From positions 276,501 to 340,500 of the forward strand of contig NW_026731683.1 in assembly GCF_028476545.1 (NCBI RefSeq): a DNA stretch of 64,000 nt. Direction: 5' to 3'. The DNA is from Physella acuta. Lineage: Eukaryota > Mollusca > Gastropoda > Physidae. Shown in pieces: positions 1 to 13,600 of this stretch (its first letter is position 1; every line of letters begins with the position of its first letter). Made by a program: the position numbers and the translations under genes. Under the pieces are notes generated by a model. It was given only the letters and a program-made list of their open reading frames with translations, ran no database searches and was not told where the DNA came from.

Positions 1-3000
1 GAAGCCCCACCCTCGCGAAAGAACGTTTAAGCCGCCCCGCCCCCCCCCCCCCCCCCCCCAACTTGAAAGAAATTTCTTCATCGATACTCTATAATAAAAA
101 TTACCGCCTAATTAATGTGTCTAATCTTAAAAGTGGTTTGCTTGCAGTTTCTTTCATGCAATTCTTCGGGTAGTGGCTAAGCGCGACACCAGTGTTTCTT
201 TCAGACTTTTTCCTCCCCGGAAGTGGAAAAAGGGCTACCTTTAATTTGATACCAATTTTATTTATCAAATTTAATTCGTAGCCTAGAAAATGATTTGTGA
301 AAAAACGCGTTTGTTTTTAAATGGCTACAATGATATGACTGAGTTTCAGAGATACAGTGGGTTAATTTTTTAGGGAGTGTTGCTGTGATGCTATTGACCA
401 TTCACTGCAGTAGAAGTGTGTTGTGTGGTAGATTTCTCCCCATTCAAATACCTGGCGAGCTGTTGTCTCCATCGAGTTATTTTTTATAGGTTTTATTTTT
501 ACCCTTCATGATTTTTAAAATAATAATGACATTAGTTTAGTAGACAGCAAGTTATAATTTTCTATAGTTAAGAATATATTTTCAGTATGTTTAGAACAAT
601 ATTAAATAAAGCAATTCATGTTTTACTTATTTTTATTATGTTGTGCTCAATATTCTCAGCGATTAGACAAAAAAATTGTACAAATGGCAAAGTTGCATCA
701 AACACCAATCATCCATTGTTAAAACTAGACCAATATTGTTGAATAACACGCAAAAATAACAATTTAAAGTATATATTTCTGAAATGACCATGAAACATTG
801 TTAAAAATCGAATCATGGTATCGTCATTTTCGTCAGCCATCATTACCGTGACGACAGTAAAAAAAATATGTGAATGATGGGCATACTATTTTTGAGTTAA
901 AGTTAAGAGTAGTTAATAGTCTATAGTAAGTAGGCTACTTTTTAGTTAACCATTTTAAAAAAAAAATTTTAGTCTTCTAAATTCTAAATACTTGACTGTA
1001 TTTATATGGGCATTTACTATTTATTTAAGCCTTTTAGCGCATAGTGCAATAGTAATACTGAGATCTGCTCTAACTATTAATTATTTTGTGGCAATCAATT
1101 TTTAAAATAATTAAATTTCCTTGACATTGAAGTAGAGTTCACCTTCATTAGTGACCACACCAATTAAATAAATAAGTTTGATTCTATACCCAGCTGTCTT
1201 TATTTTCCCTAACATAAATTGATTCTTGTGTATTACTATTTCAGCATTGTACAGATCTGTCTCATACTGACTGCAGTATGCTGTTTTATTTTGTAAGTAT
1301 TTTATTTTAATTCATCCTACATTATTTATTGTTCAATTAATGTGTATTTAATGATTATTTTTGTGGGCTAAAGCTTGATATTTTTGTGTGCTGCATTGTT
1401 GTTTACGTTTTAAGAAGTACAGAACTTAGAGGACTATTTACAAGTACACTGTATGTCTAAATATATTTAATTTGCTACCACATTTTCCAGTTGGATTGTG
1501 ACATACATTGCACAGTTGAACCCTCTGATTGGACCACAGTTAAAACTAGGGGTGATAAAAATGATGCTTTTGGAGTGGTAACTGAGGTATATGAGACTCT
1601 TAATTTTAATAGAGCCTATAAAGGTTTTGCACACTTCCTTAATTAGCAAAATATTTTTTATTTAAGGCTTAAAGCACTAAAAATGTAAGTTAAACTAAAT
1701 ATTTATACTTGATCATCACTGATGCTGTATTTCTTCTTTTGTGAACTTGCTGTTACCTAAATGTTTAACTTTTTTCTCTCTCCCTAATTAGGCACTGAAA
1801 GAATCACCTCAATCAATCAATGTGATAAATTTAAAGGATTGGCTTAAAATAATCAAGATGTTTCATGTTATATAATTTAGTTTTAAACTCTTTTTTTTTG
1901 TTGTAAATTTCTGCCCAAAAAGTCTTGTGCACCATCAATGGAAATTTTGCTGATGCATTTGATTCATGTATCTTACTTCAATTTTCATAAAGCAAATAGG
2001 CCTACCTACACAAATTTGAGGGCAATGGTTAAATAAGTTGTAATAGTTTTTTATTATGTATTTGTTAATATAATGTTAGTCTGTATGTTAACAGATTGCA
2101 TTTAGTTCCCATTGTTTCAACTGATCTGAATGAAACTTTGACACTTAAAAAACGAATGATTTTAGCTGTTGTGGTTGTCATACTTTTTTTGTCTTAAAGT
2201 TAAGAGTTATTTCTCTGAAATGTTTTGTTAGCTGAAAATCTGGCTTTTTATTTCATCATTGTGTAAATTTGTAAGTTTTTGATTATTTGCTAAAGAATAG
2301 AAAAATCACTGTTTAGACCTACTGTATATACTATTAGTTCTATGTTATCTCTCTCTCTCTCAATCATTACAAATTACATTATCTTTTAAAAAGGCAACAT
2401 GACACTTGTGCATACAGTCAGTTTATAATTCTTTGAAAGCTTCCTACTATGTGATTTGAACTATAATTTAAATCTACTTCATGAAGTTGCAGGACTAATG
2501 TACTTCAATTTTAAATAAGACATGCTTTTTTTTGGTCGATCTAGTTACTTACTCACAGGATTCATGTAGTTGAATATATTATAGGCTGTGTATTTTCCTA
2601 CAAAAATATACTTTTTAAAAAATATTTTCCTTTTACTCAGATTTAGGGTGTTCTTATGGTTTATATTTGATCCCTGATAGCATTGTCATTATATCAATGG
2701 ATCTTTATCATTCTGTAGATTTAGCAAAGTTATTGTCATTCCAAACATGTACATATGTTACTAATTTTGTCTTCATAGAAAATTCTGTAATATACTTTTA
2801 TTTATCAGACCAGTAAATAATAAATCTTAAAATTATTTGTTGCTTTATTTTTTTACTTCAGTTAACTAAATTTATTAATCAAATGAAGCAACTGGAATTG
2901 TGATTCTATGTCAATACCCTTATCACTTCTTCGCATTATGGTTGTGTTTTACATCTTTTCCACGTTTGTCATTAGTCAACTGTTCACATTATGGTCATGT

Positions 3001-4237
3001 TGATTAAATTACTTGCTCTTTAACATATTGGAATATAAAAACACATTGAATCTATTGTGTATACATTTAGAAAATTTATTTGAATGGATGCACACATCAT
3101 CTTCAGTGTGACTTTACAATTGATCAATACATGTATAGTTAGTGGGGACTAAATAGTTATAGATTAGCAAAGCCTGTAATGGGTTCTCTTTAAAACAATA
3201 GAGAGAGTACATTGAAGGAATGAAATAAATAGTGCACATCTGAGCATTGATTTTTTGCTGTTGCCTTTAATGGAGAATTACTGGGGAGGTTAGGGTAGTT
3301 ATAAAAGTTACATGAAATATATTGATAACATTGGAGAGCAAAAATTACTTTGGGAGCAAGTCAATCGTGAAGGAACATCTAAGTAAGTACAAAGCAAAAT
3401 TTGCTGAAAATATTTGGAAGGATATCTATCATATAATCAACATTGAGAGATGTAATGTAAGTGATGCTTTGCTAAAGGAAATAATGTATTGGAATAAAAG
3501 TCATGAGGAAGTAAGTGTCAAATGGTAAGGTATGAATGCCTGCAGTTGTGGTTGAAGAATTTACAGCTCATATTATGGCTCAGAAACTAATTTCAATGTT
3601 CTGTCAATAAAGTAATATCATTTGTGACTACAAATATTAATAATGGGCAAATAAAGTTACAATTCACTGCAATAATTTTCTACACTCCAAAATGAACTTG
3701 GCGTGTATCACATAGCTATAATCAATACAATGTAACAAGAAAATGGAAAATGTATGCAAAAAATAATTCAACATGCAGCCAAAAAGCTTATGTAAATTTA
3801 ATGACATCAAGGCACTAAGTACAAAGTGTATGCTGTTAGGCCAAGATTAATTACCTCATTAATCATAGAAACCGAAAAAATATATAATATGATGCAACAT
3901 TAAAAGTTAATTGCTTTGGCATATATAGATATGTCAATAATTACTGTATGTAAAACTTAATACAAGTATCATGAAACCATTTGGATTGTCAGTTTTGTAT
4001 AAAATAATACATCATTAGCCTTCTAAGTTATCTTAATCAGGACAATCCTTTTTCTAATGTAGTTTGTTTACTAAAACAAACTTTCAAAACAAGTCAAAAT
4101 CTTGACAAAAATAAGTCAAATTTCTTGTCTTGATAAAAGAAATATTAAATATTTTAAAGAACAATGAATAATATATATATTATATGTATAAATATGACAT
4201 ATTGCAACAATAATAAAATGCATGAATTTAGTAATTG
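1..4237. other. AT-rich stretch with no recognisable gene
   Basis: I see no coding region, RNA gene or clear transposon here. A C run lies near 42-59. A CAGTGTTTCTTTCAGAC motif at about 190 matches one end of the hAT-like MITE seen complete at 20022-20211, so a decayed copy may lie near the left edge. A 68-codon open frame at 3322-3528 starts with TTG and resembles nothing I know. The region lies downstream of the HSPA12-like gene. Confidence 0.6.
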
Positions 4238-4243
4238 TTTATT
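4238..4243 (-). terminator. Candidate polyadenylation signal of the HSPA12-like gene
   Basis: On the minus strand this reads AATAAA, about 115 bases after the stop codon at 4358-4360. It is the first canonical hexamer I noticed downstream of the stop. The assignment rests on position and sequence only. Confidence 0.4.
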
Positions 4244-4357
4244 GCATACAAAAAATAATATCAATACACAGACTGTCTATATTTATCAATACAGATTTTA
4301 TAATACAATTTTAAAAACATTGCACAGTATTCTCCCTGTACATTAGCATAAAAAAAA

Positions 4358-4626
4358 TTATCTGCCAAGAAAATCGACACTAGCTTTGACTCCTTTTCCT
4401 GAATTCACATCAATGGCAACAACATTGATCTCAGTGTCACCAAAAGACATTCTTGCCTGGATCTCTCGCGGACCTGTTTTCTTCTTCGCTGCTTCCTCAT
4501 CCACATCTTCATCCAACACGGGTAGGTTAAGGCACAGGGTTCCGCATCGTGTGACGCTGGGGTCAGTGATAAATTTGACATTTGAATTCTCACAGCTGTA
4601 GATATTTAGGACTATATTCAGCTGAC
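4358..4626 (-). CDS. Coding exon 12: C-terminus and stop
   Basis: It encodes [35 protein letters not shown], an acidic insert around [13 protein letters not shown], and the conserved end [17 protein letters not shown] plus [10 protein letters not shown] before TAA. HSPA12 proteins end almost the same way (FGDTEI..TA.D......ASIDFL). The protein is therefore complete at its C-terminus. Confidence 0.93.
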
Positions 4627-7600
4627 CTGAAATTAGATTACAAAATGGAGACATTGGACTCTTAGAATAATAATGGGCTACATATTTCTTAATGTGTAAC
4701 TAATAAAAACATTTGTTAGTTGAATAAAATATTAATCACATTTTTCCTTGGTTGAAAAGCCATATAAGTATTATAAGCGTTAACTTAAAATATTTGTATT
4801 TTTTCACAGTTTTTAAAAAAATGAAAATTAATTAAAAATAGTTAAATAGGTAGATAGTTATACTCTTTAAAATATACACTTGAAAATAACTAACTACCTA
4901 TAAATGAAAGTTAAAACTGTTTACTATAGGGAAGGCTACATCGATTCCCACTATGAAAATCCCTCTCAGACAAAAGAGCATACCTTTTTTAGCTGGTGTA
5001 TAACTCCTCACAACTGTATTGCCTAACATGATGGGCTGGTCAGTCTCAACATATTTGTCAAAAATATCCGTGCACCAGTCCACACCATCTCTTCTCACTC
5101 GTTTGGAGGCTGGATGAAGGTCAGGGTCAAAGCGATTTAAGATCCCAACTCCATAGGTTAGCCTGGATCTCCTCACATTAACAATAGAGGGATCTATGCC
5201 AAACAGCACAGCACCTGATATGGTAAGAGAATGTTGTAGGTATTTTTGAATTTTTAAAATTGAAGAGTATAACTCTTCACTGCTAACTGGCAAGCATCAA
5301 CTTAAAGTCATTTCCGGTATCAAAGTCTGAAGATCTGAAATCCACTTAACAATTATTATTATAGATAACAGACTCCAGTCAGTGAAAGCTAAGTGACTGG
5401 ACATGGTGCTAACCACAATAGGTTAAAATGCTGATAAATATGATTTATTAATTGTTAAATTAATATTTTACATGTTAAGTTTATTTGTGTACCTTTGAGA
5501 ATGGCTAAGCTGACTTCTTGAGGGATGAGGATTTTCATGATATTCCCAAACTCTGATCTCATCTCATGTTGAAGTATGGGGGACTCTGCAAAACCTCCCA
5601 CTAAAAACATGTACTTGATTTCTGTCAAATAGAAGACAAAAAAAAAAAAAATCAACATTTTACTAAATAAATTCTATAACTTTTTTTTAACATTAACAAA
5701 TTTAAATTACTATTAAGAAATAAAGTCAAGAATATTGTTTTAATATTTAGCAAATTAAGATAAAAAGTATATAGACATTATTTTGATCTAAGAAATTAGC
5801 ATTATGAATCATTTTGCAAAAGGGGCTATCACTTTGATAGCTTTCTAATTGGATGACTAATCACATGCAGCTAATTAGTTGGAAAACACAGCCAGTCAAT
5901 GGTAAGATTCTAATTAAGGGTTTTGCACCATAACAACTTTGGTTATTTTATGAAGGCATTTTCATATATGTACATAAATAAAGTAAACATGTCTTCTTGA
6001 AGGTTGTAAAATGATATTTATATCTGCTTTTTTTGGAACTGATATAATTACAAGCAAGCTAGGGAAAATGCATTCTTTAGGGGAAAAAAAGTATTTCATG
6101 TATTTTTGTTATCGCTCAGTTTTATCTCTTACAGAAATGGTTACCCATTCCAAAATATTAAAATATTCTATCTGGCTGGGCTGAGGTTGTACAAAATTTA
6201 ATTTGTTATCAGTTTCAAATCCAGAACAAGTAGGAAAGTGTTCATATGATCTATCATATGACCACACTTTCACATAGAACTTTATCTAGTAAGGATCAAG
6301 GGAAGTAATTATTTTTTTTCTAATATTTTCATTAAATAAAAACAGAAAGAGCAAGTACCCCCAGCATTTAGATCTAGGTGTGTTTCAAGGGAAGTAGCTT
6401 TTCATTTTTTGTATTTTTTTAATGAAATAAAGTACCTCTAGCATTAGGGTGATTGAGGACATCTCCAATGGCTTGCTTGATGTGGGTGAGGGTGGGCAGG
6501 AAAAGTCTTCTCATTGCAATTGGTGTCAGCCTTAGCATGCCTTGTGGTGACCACTCCACTTCTGAGTCACCATATTTCTTCACTGCATTCTCTGGATCAC
6601 TCTAAAACCATTACATTTTTTTTAAAGTAATACAATCAAGCAAACAGATATATATACACCACATTAACAATGATACCGTGAGAAGATAGATATCACAAAA
6701 TTTTGTTTAACAAACCTTGTGTTTCTTGTAGTCATTAATAAAAGTAAAAGGCGGGGACACATTTAGCGAGGTGTTCTTGTAAGGCGAGGCCGACCTTTTC
6801 CTGGACTCAAAGTCTGTCATCAGATGCACCCAGCCCATGGGAAACTTGCGCTTGTACTGCTCTACAAACTCTATTCCAAAGATTCCACACAACAGCTTCT
6901 CAAACTCTGCATCAACACCTTAGCAAAGAGAAACAGAGAATAAAACTTACACTTTATTGTTTGGATACAGTGTCATAACATTAATGCTTGCTTTATGTTT
7001 CTAAGGGCTAACCTCAAACTGACACATTTAGCCCTGCTGGGCATGTCTACATGACATGGTCAAGAAATGTAAAATGATATGGTTCCTACCATTAAAACCA
7101 TAGAGAAGTACTACCCATGTTTCCATCAGAACTAACATGAGAACAGTGTGCTACCAGTGATAACCTAAAACACAAAGTCCTACCTATAGATCCATGAGGC
7201 CCTCCTGATGCTCTCAGCAGTTCTTTGATGTGCCCAACAGAATCCAGCTCGTGAACTGTGATGTCTATGGTGCCACCCCCACAATCAACAATCATGTACC
7301 TTGATCCTGTAGGTGGCATAACATTTAGTCAAATTATTTATCATAGCAAAAAAACCAACACAATGGCTAGCTAAAACTTTGATTAAGAATGAGTATCAGC
7401 TGTGTTTAACATTACAATGTTGTATTAGTCATAGGAATAAACTAAGAAAACCATCACAAAATAAATACATTAGTTTAGATTAAGTTAGATTTAATGCATC
7501 ATTATATTAAAATACACATTTAAACTTTTAAATTCTGCAAAATGTAATCTACAGTGGGTCTCAATTATTTATCATAAAATTTCTACATTATTATACAAAT

Positions 7601-10600
7601 TTAATATTAATTACTAAAAGTAAAAAGAGAGCAAAAACTACAAAAAAGCTTAGCAATAAAAGTTAAAGTAAAGGTGATTTAGAAATAAAATATTAAATTA
7701 AAAACATAAGCAGGATTATTTGATGAATGTGCACATTCAATAGAAAATTTAGCAAAGCAAAAAAATAAAAAGTAATTGTGGATGGGCTTATGTGTTGTGC
7801 TTAGTTCATAGTTGGTTTTCCATTAGCTCCACATAACATTTTGTTATAAGGAAAACAAATAAAAAAACCAGAATAGAAATTGTCATTATAGTATGCATAT
7901 AGCTTAATTCTTGGTCATTCCATTGCAAGAGAGGTAATACTGTGTGTGTGTTTGTTGGGGTAGGGGTTGCAGGGGTGTGATGATAGATTGGCTAAGAAAA
8001 AGAAACCCTGTTTACTTTTTTTTTTTACAGAGAACAAAAACAAGAAATGTCAAAATAACAAAGCAGAAAATATTGATCCTGATTTGTTCAAAGAAAAAGA
8101 AATGCAAAGCTAAATATTTGTGTGCAGTTTTACCGTTATAATTTACGTCAATTTTAAACTCCACTACTCATCTTCACATTAATATCAAATTATAAAGGGC
8201 CAGACCTACAACATTGTCGGAATGCAACACCCCCCCCCCCCCCAAATAAATAAATAAACAAAAAAAAAAATATTCCTTTTTTACATTAAATGAGTTGTTT
8301 CCCTTTACCAAAAAAATTAACTAGTAGATCTAAATAATGAAATAAATTGACAACTGTTAAAAAAAAACAATTTTTTCTGGTCACAAAAATTATACCATCT
8401 TTTATTGGGGTGTGACGTCTTGAATGTAATAATGGGCCACCCCTAACTTACATAATTTAAATACATTCGCATATTAATCTGCAACTGCTAAATATAGGCC
8501 TACATTATTGTTTTGTTGCTAATTTTAGTGACTACGATTTCCCTGAGTCTAATAAGCTTCAGCATTACGGGCATTTCATTGATCTTTTTACTTCTGCTTC
8601 TCCTCTCCAAAACTGCAATTTTTTGTGTTCATCGGAACAGCATTTTTTTTTTCTTTTTAAATTTTTGACTGAGTTGTTTCCCTTTTACAAATTTAAAAAC
8701 CGTTCGCAACGGAAGATGTTTTTGCTAATTACTATTTCTGAAAGTTTCAGCAAGTAGGCCGACTTGTCAGAATTAGGTAAGGGGATCTATTGTTATTACA
8801 ATTTACAAAAAAAGTATAAGAAAAACTAAGTAGCCTACAATATTTTTTAAAATGCAAAATGTAACGGCACACTTTCTTAACATCCCCCCCCCCCCTTACT
8901 ACAGCATTTAAAAAAAATGCTATATTGAATTATTAAACTGTTCTACTTTCTTAAAACGTTAAACAAAGTGTTCACATGTAACATTTTAGTATTCTTGAAT
9001 AGGAGAGGGGGGGGGGGGGAGGTTGTCCATAACTGACGTCAGACTTTAGGGGGAGGGTTCGGGATTTAGTGACGATGTGTTTAGAAAGTGTGATGTCACA
9101 CTGTTGCATGTTTAAAAAAAGTAATGTTAAACGCTGAATTTTAGCCGTTGTTACGCGTTTTGGAAAGATTTTTTTTCGTAAACTGTATTAGAAATTGATT
9201 AACATACTCTCTATTGACCGGGCTTAGTCAATAATTTAGAAAAAAAAAAGTTGATAATTTGAAAAATAAATAAATTAAACTGCAATTTTGATGGGATTGT
9301 AGGCTGAGGTGTGACGTCATTTAAAGGAAAGGGCCTGGCTATTTGCGACAAAATGTGACGATGGGGGTGGGTGGGTAAAAAAATGTCCAAATTAGGATAA
9401 CCCCTAAGATAATTTTTTTTTTTTGCTTTAATTGCTTATAAACCAAGTCTGAAATATATTTTAAATTCATCTAAGATAAATGGCCTACTTGTGGGCTATT
9501 ATTACAAAAAGTAAATACTTCTTTAGTTACAGTTTCAGAGACGCCTCAAGTACAAATATTTGAAAATGTAGTCTTCACTATTTATAAACAAAATGCTCTA
9601 TTAAAACGTAAAAATAAATTCCTGGGTTAAGGTCATTGGGTTTTAAATAAAAGAAAAACGAGAAGTGAAATGTGGGTAGGCTAAATAGCAGGCAAAACAG
9701 AACTATGTGTGGCATGCACATTGTGCGCTTCAAAGATTGAACTAGGCAAATATAAAGGTGTGATGTTAATGAACCTTGGATTTGTGAGTCAACAAACTCC
9801 TCGGCGTCCAGACGAGATCGAGAGGACGAGCGAGATTTCACATCTGAAACATGGGGTAACCGCGGGCAGTTAGTCTCGTGGGTCTCTCGTGTGACTTGCT
9901 AATGTGTGTTAATGGTTACCTTATATGATTTGTTGCCTTAAGTGTTTAATTATCTTATACTATTTGTTAACTTGTGTGATTGGTTATCGTGTGTAGTTGG
10001 TTATTTCGTGCTATGTGTTGTCTTTTGTGCTTGGTTATATTTTAATGCGAATAGTTTTTCTTGTGTTACTTGTTAACTCATGTGACGAGCTTAGTGTTAT
10101 TATTTATACATAGGCTATTTACACTTTGGAAATATGTTAAACAGGGATGCGAGAAAACTAGCCCATTGAGAAATCGCCGTTTCAATAATTAGACACAGTT
10201 AACACTTAAAGTCTCTACATGCTCTATGATTATGGTTATTATAATATGAATTATATTAAGCAATTACCACATAGGTCATTGATATACCTAAATGTAATGT
10301 GGTTACAGCTTTAACAGTCATATTCGTTTTTACATCTAGTAAAATAGTGCAAAGAAAAACTGGTCAGTAATCACCATGACACTTCACCAAGTGTTTCTTT
10401 CAGACATTTTGCGGGAGGGGGTGGGCGGATTAAAATTTTTAAATTTGCAGGGGGGGGGGGGTACTATTTTTTTTGTTTCTGGGGTGGTTGGAGGGGGGGG
10501 GGGGTTCCTAAAACACTACTTTCGTGCTCCCACAGGAACTTTCGAAAAACTTGCTTTCAGTTGGTTGATTATAAGTAGTATATTAGGTCCCTTTTGGGTA

Positions 10601-13600
10601 TCATGGGTGAGCAGGAGCAGGAGCAGGAGCAGGAACAAAGGTTATATAGGAAAATACTCCCTGCCTGGGTGAGCCGCAGGAACAATGACATATAGCAAAA
10701 TACTCACCCACCAGGGTGAATGGGTGAGCCGCAGGGACAACGAGATATAGTAAAATACTCCCTGGGGGAGCAGGAGGTACACCGACATATAGTAAAATAC
10801 TCACCCACCTGGGTGAGGGTGGGTGAGCCGCAGGGACAATGACATATAGTAAAATACTCACCCACCTGGGTGAAGGTGGGTGAGGGTGGGTGAGCCGCAG
10901 GGACAATGAGATATAGTAAAATACTCACCCACCCTAGGGTGGGTGATGCGGATGCGGAGTAGGTCAGTAGGTCACCACCGGTGACCTTGTGACGTAATCA
11001 GTGACCTAGTTACGTAATTTTAATGCGTTTTTTAATGAGTTTTAATGAGTTTGAATTTAATTAATTTGATTTTAATTAGTTTTTATTAACGAGTTACGTA
11101 ATTGGATTTTAATTTTGTTAATTTTAAATTTTAATTTTGTAATTTTTATTAACTAGTTACGTAATTTGATTATTTGTTTGAGTTTTTAAATTTTTAATTA
11201 ATTTTTTATTATCGAGTTACGTAATTTAATTACTTTGATTGTATTTTTATTTTGTTTAATTTGTTTGTTTACTTGTTGTTTAATTTAATTACTTTGTTTA
11301 TATTGTGTAATTTTTATTAACGAGTTACGTAATTTGATTATTTGTTTACTTTTTAATTATTTTTATTTTGTTTATTTTTAATTTAATTTTATTTTATAAT
11401 TAGTTAAATTATTATTAACTAGTTACGTAATTTGATTTTAATTACTTTGTTTAATTTATTTATTTGATATATTTCTTTTCTTTGTTGTTTAATTTGTTGG
11501 TTTGTTTATTTGCTTGTATATATGTTTTAAATAAAAGACTAACACTAGCGTGGACTTTGTATAGGGACCATTCAGCAACACAACGAACGTTACAAAAATA
11601 GAACATCCATTAAAGATAACGATCAGCCACATCTGTTACGTATCGACCCGCCCGCGAAGTTTTCTCACCGCTGCCCGTTTTAATGGGAATGTATTGATCG
11701 CAGCCGCTGGCCCATCACACCTAATTAAATTTTGTTATGCTTCACCGAGTTTCCCCGCTCGATTTGACGGGTCATGGTGATTTATGTGGGTTCGCGAAGC
11801 GATCCCACCGGGGGGTATGGTAATTAACGCAAAGCCAGCGTTAAGTGTGGGAACACCTGTTACCACGTTAATCGATTTTACCGATCGCTTTGTTAGCTCC
11901 GCGAAGCACTTAGGTCATTATGCAACAGCTGTTGTGCGACAGCTGGTGCTGTAATTAGGCTGTCCAACCGTATAAATGACCGCAAAAATTGTGTTCTAAA
12001 CACTTCAACTTCGGACTTCAAACCAAGCGTCACAGCGACTTATCCAGCCTGAGACCTCTGTTGACTCCTGAGACTAACCCACACCAGCTTTACCAATCAT
12101 CACATCTACCTAACCCTATACGGACCACATCTTTTGTGGGTGTTTATTCTATTAAAGGTAAGGTTAATAGTATGTATTGTTTAAAAGGTGCTAACCCCTT
12201 TTAATTAATCCTTTTTCTAAATACGTAGTCACAGGTATTTACTTTAATTTTGTATCATACACCGAGGTAAGGTGAATAGTACGTTTATTTTAAGGGAACT
12301 AACCCCATTAAAATACCATTTAAATAATTATGTATCTAAATAAGTAGTCACTGTATTCCTTTTTTAGGGTACAACCGACCCATCAAGGCAACCACTGAGC
12401 TACCTACCCATCCCTGCGGAATCCACTGAACCAAACGTTCCAACTACAACCAACTACACCACTGCGGATCTCCACATACAGTTAACTACACGTTCAGCTT
12501 AGACGTTCAAACCCGTAGGTACGTTTCATTTTTTAATTTTATTTTGTTTTGTTTTAAGTATGTTTTTTTTTTTTTTTTTTTTTTTTAATTTTTATTTTAT
12601 TTTATGTATTTATTTTATTTTTATTCTACAGCCACCGACCTACCCAAGCATCCAACAGTTCCACACACTCAACACTTCGTCAATAATGGAAGCCGCCCAA
12701 CCTACCAACCACCCAGCCATGACCCGTTTCACATGCGAGATCTGCGAGCGGGTCTTCAACCGTAATCAACATTTCATACGACACCAAGAGACGGCACATG
12801 CTCGAGGAAGACATCCCTGCACAACATGCGGGAAAGTATTTACACGCCGAGACAATTTAACAACCCACTATAAGACAGCACACAACAACCAAACTATACC
12901 GACCGACACCCCATCAGTAACCAACAGTCAAACACACCAACCCACATTAGTGACCGACACACATACTGTCCAACTCCCAACAGCGACCCAAACAGCTCGT
13001 ACCGCGACCAACACTAACTCCTTAAAACGACATACGACGTATGACGACATAGCAAACAACAAACGCGTAAAGACTAGCAATGACAGTAACCTTAATTCAC
13101 ACACCACTGTAGACGACCTTAGGGGAGATGCAGTAGACTTACACACGACCACAGACAAAGCTTCACACACATGCCTTTTTACAGACATTCCTGACTTTAT
13201 TAAACATAATCACGCCATTAACATGTTACAAAAGGATTCCCATTCCAAACCCTACACAGATAATTTCTCCTTTTTTAGATGTTTAGCCACACATTTAGGA
13301 GCATCCTTAAAAAATCTTAGAATTCCAACATTAAATCTCGCGAAACAGTGGCAAGCGCACCAAGGTCTCGGGACCTTGGATAATTTTAGCGGGGTTAGGT
13401 TGGTCGAAATTCCCCTCTTAGAGTCCTGTTTTAGTGTAAATATTGAGATTTTTGAATTTGATGAAAACCAGAGCCTTTCTCCGAAACTTAGAAGTAGTGA
13501 TAGGTTTAGGGAGACTGTGTATCTTTTATTTTTTCAAAATCAGTTTATGTACATTAATAATATAGGTGGGGCGGGTCACTCTTTCGCGTGTTCTATGTGT

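Noticed and set aside
3322-3528. 68-codon plus-strand frame
   Set aside because: Starts with TTG, no recognised similarity and no splice or promoter context.
10601-10928. 101- and 74-codon minus-strand frames repeated at 18603-18930
   Set aside because: They lie in the terminal inverted repeats and read the CACCC-rich subterminal units; no start context or family match.
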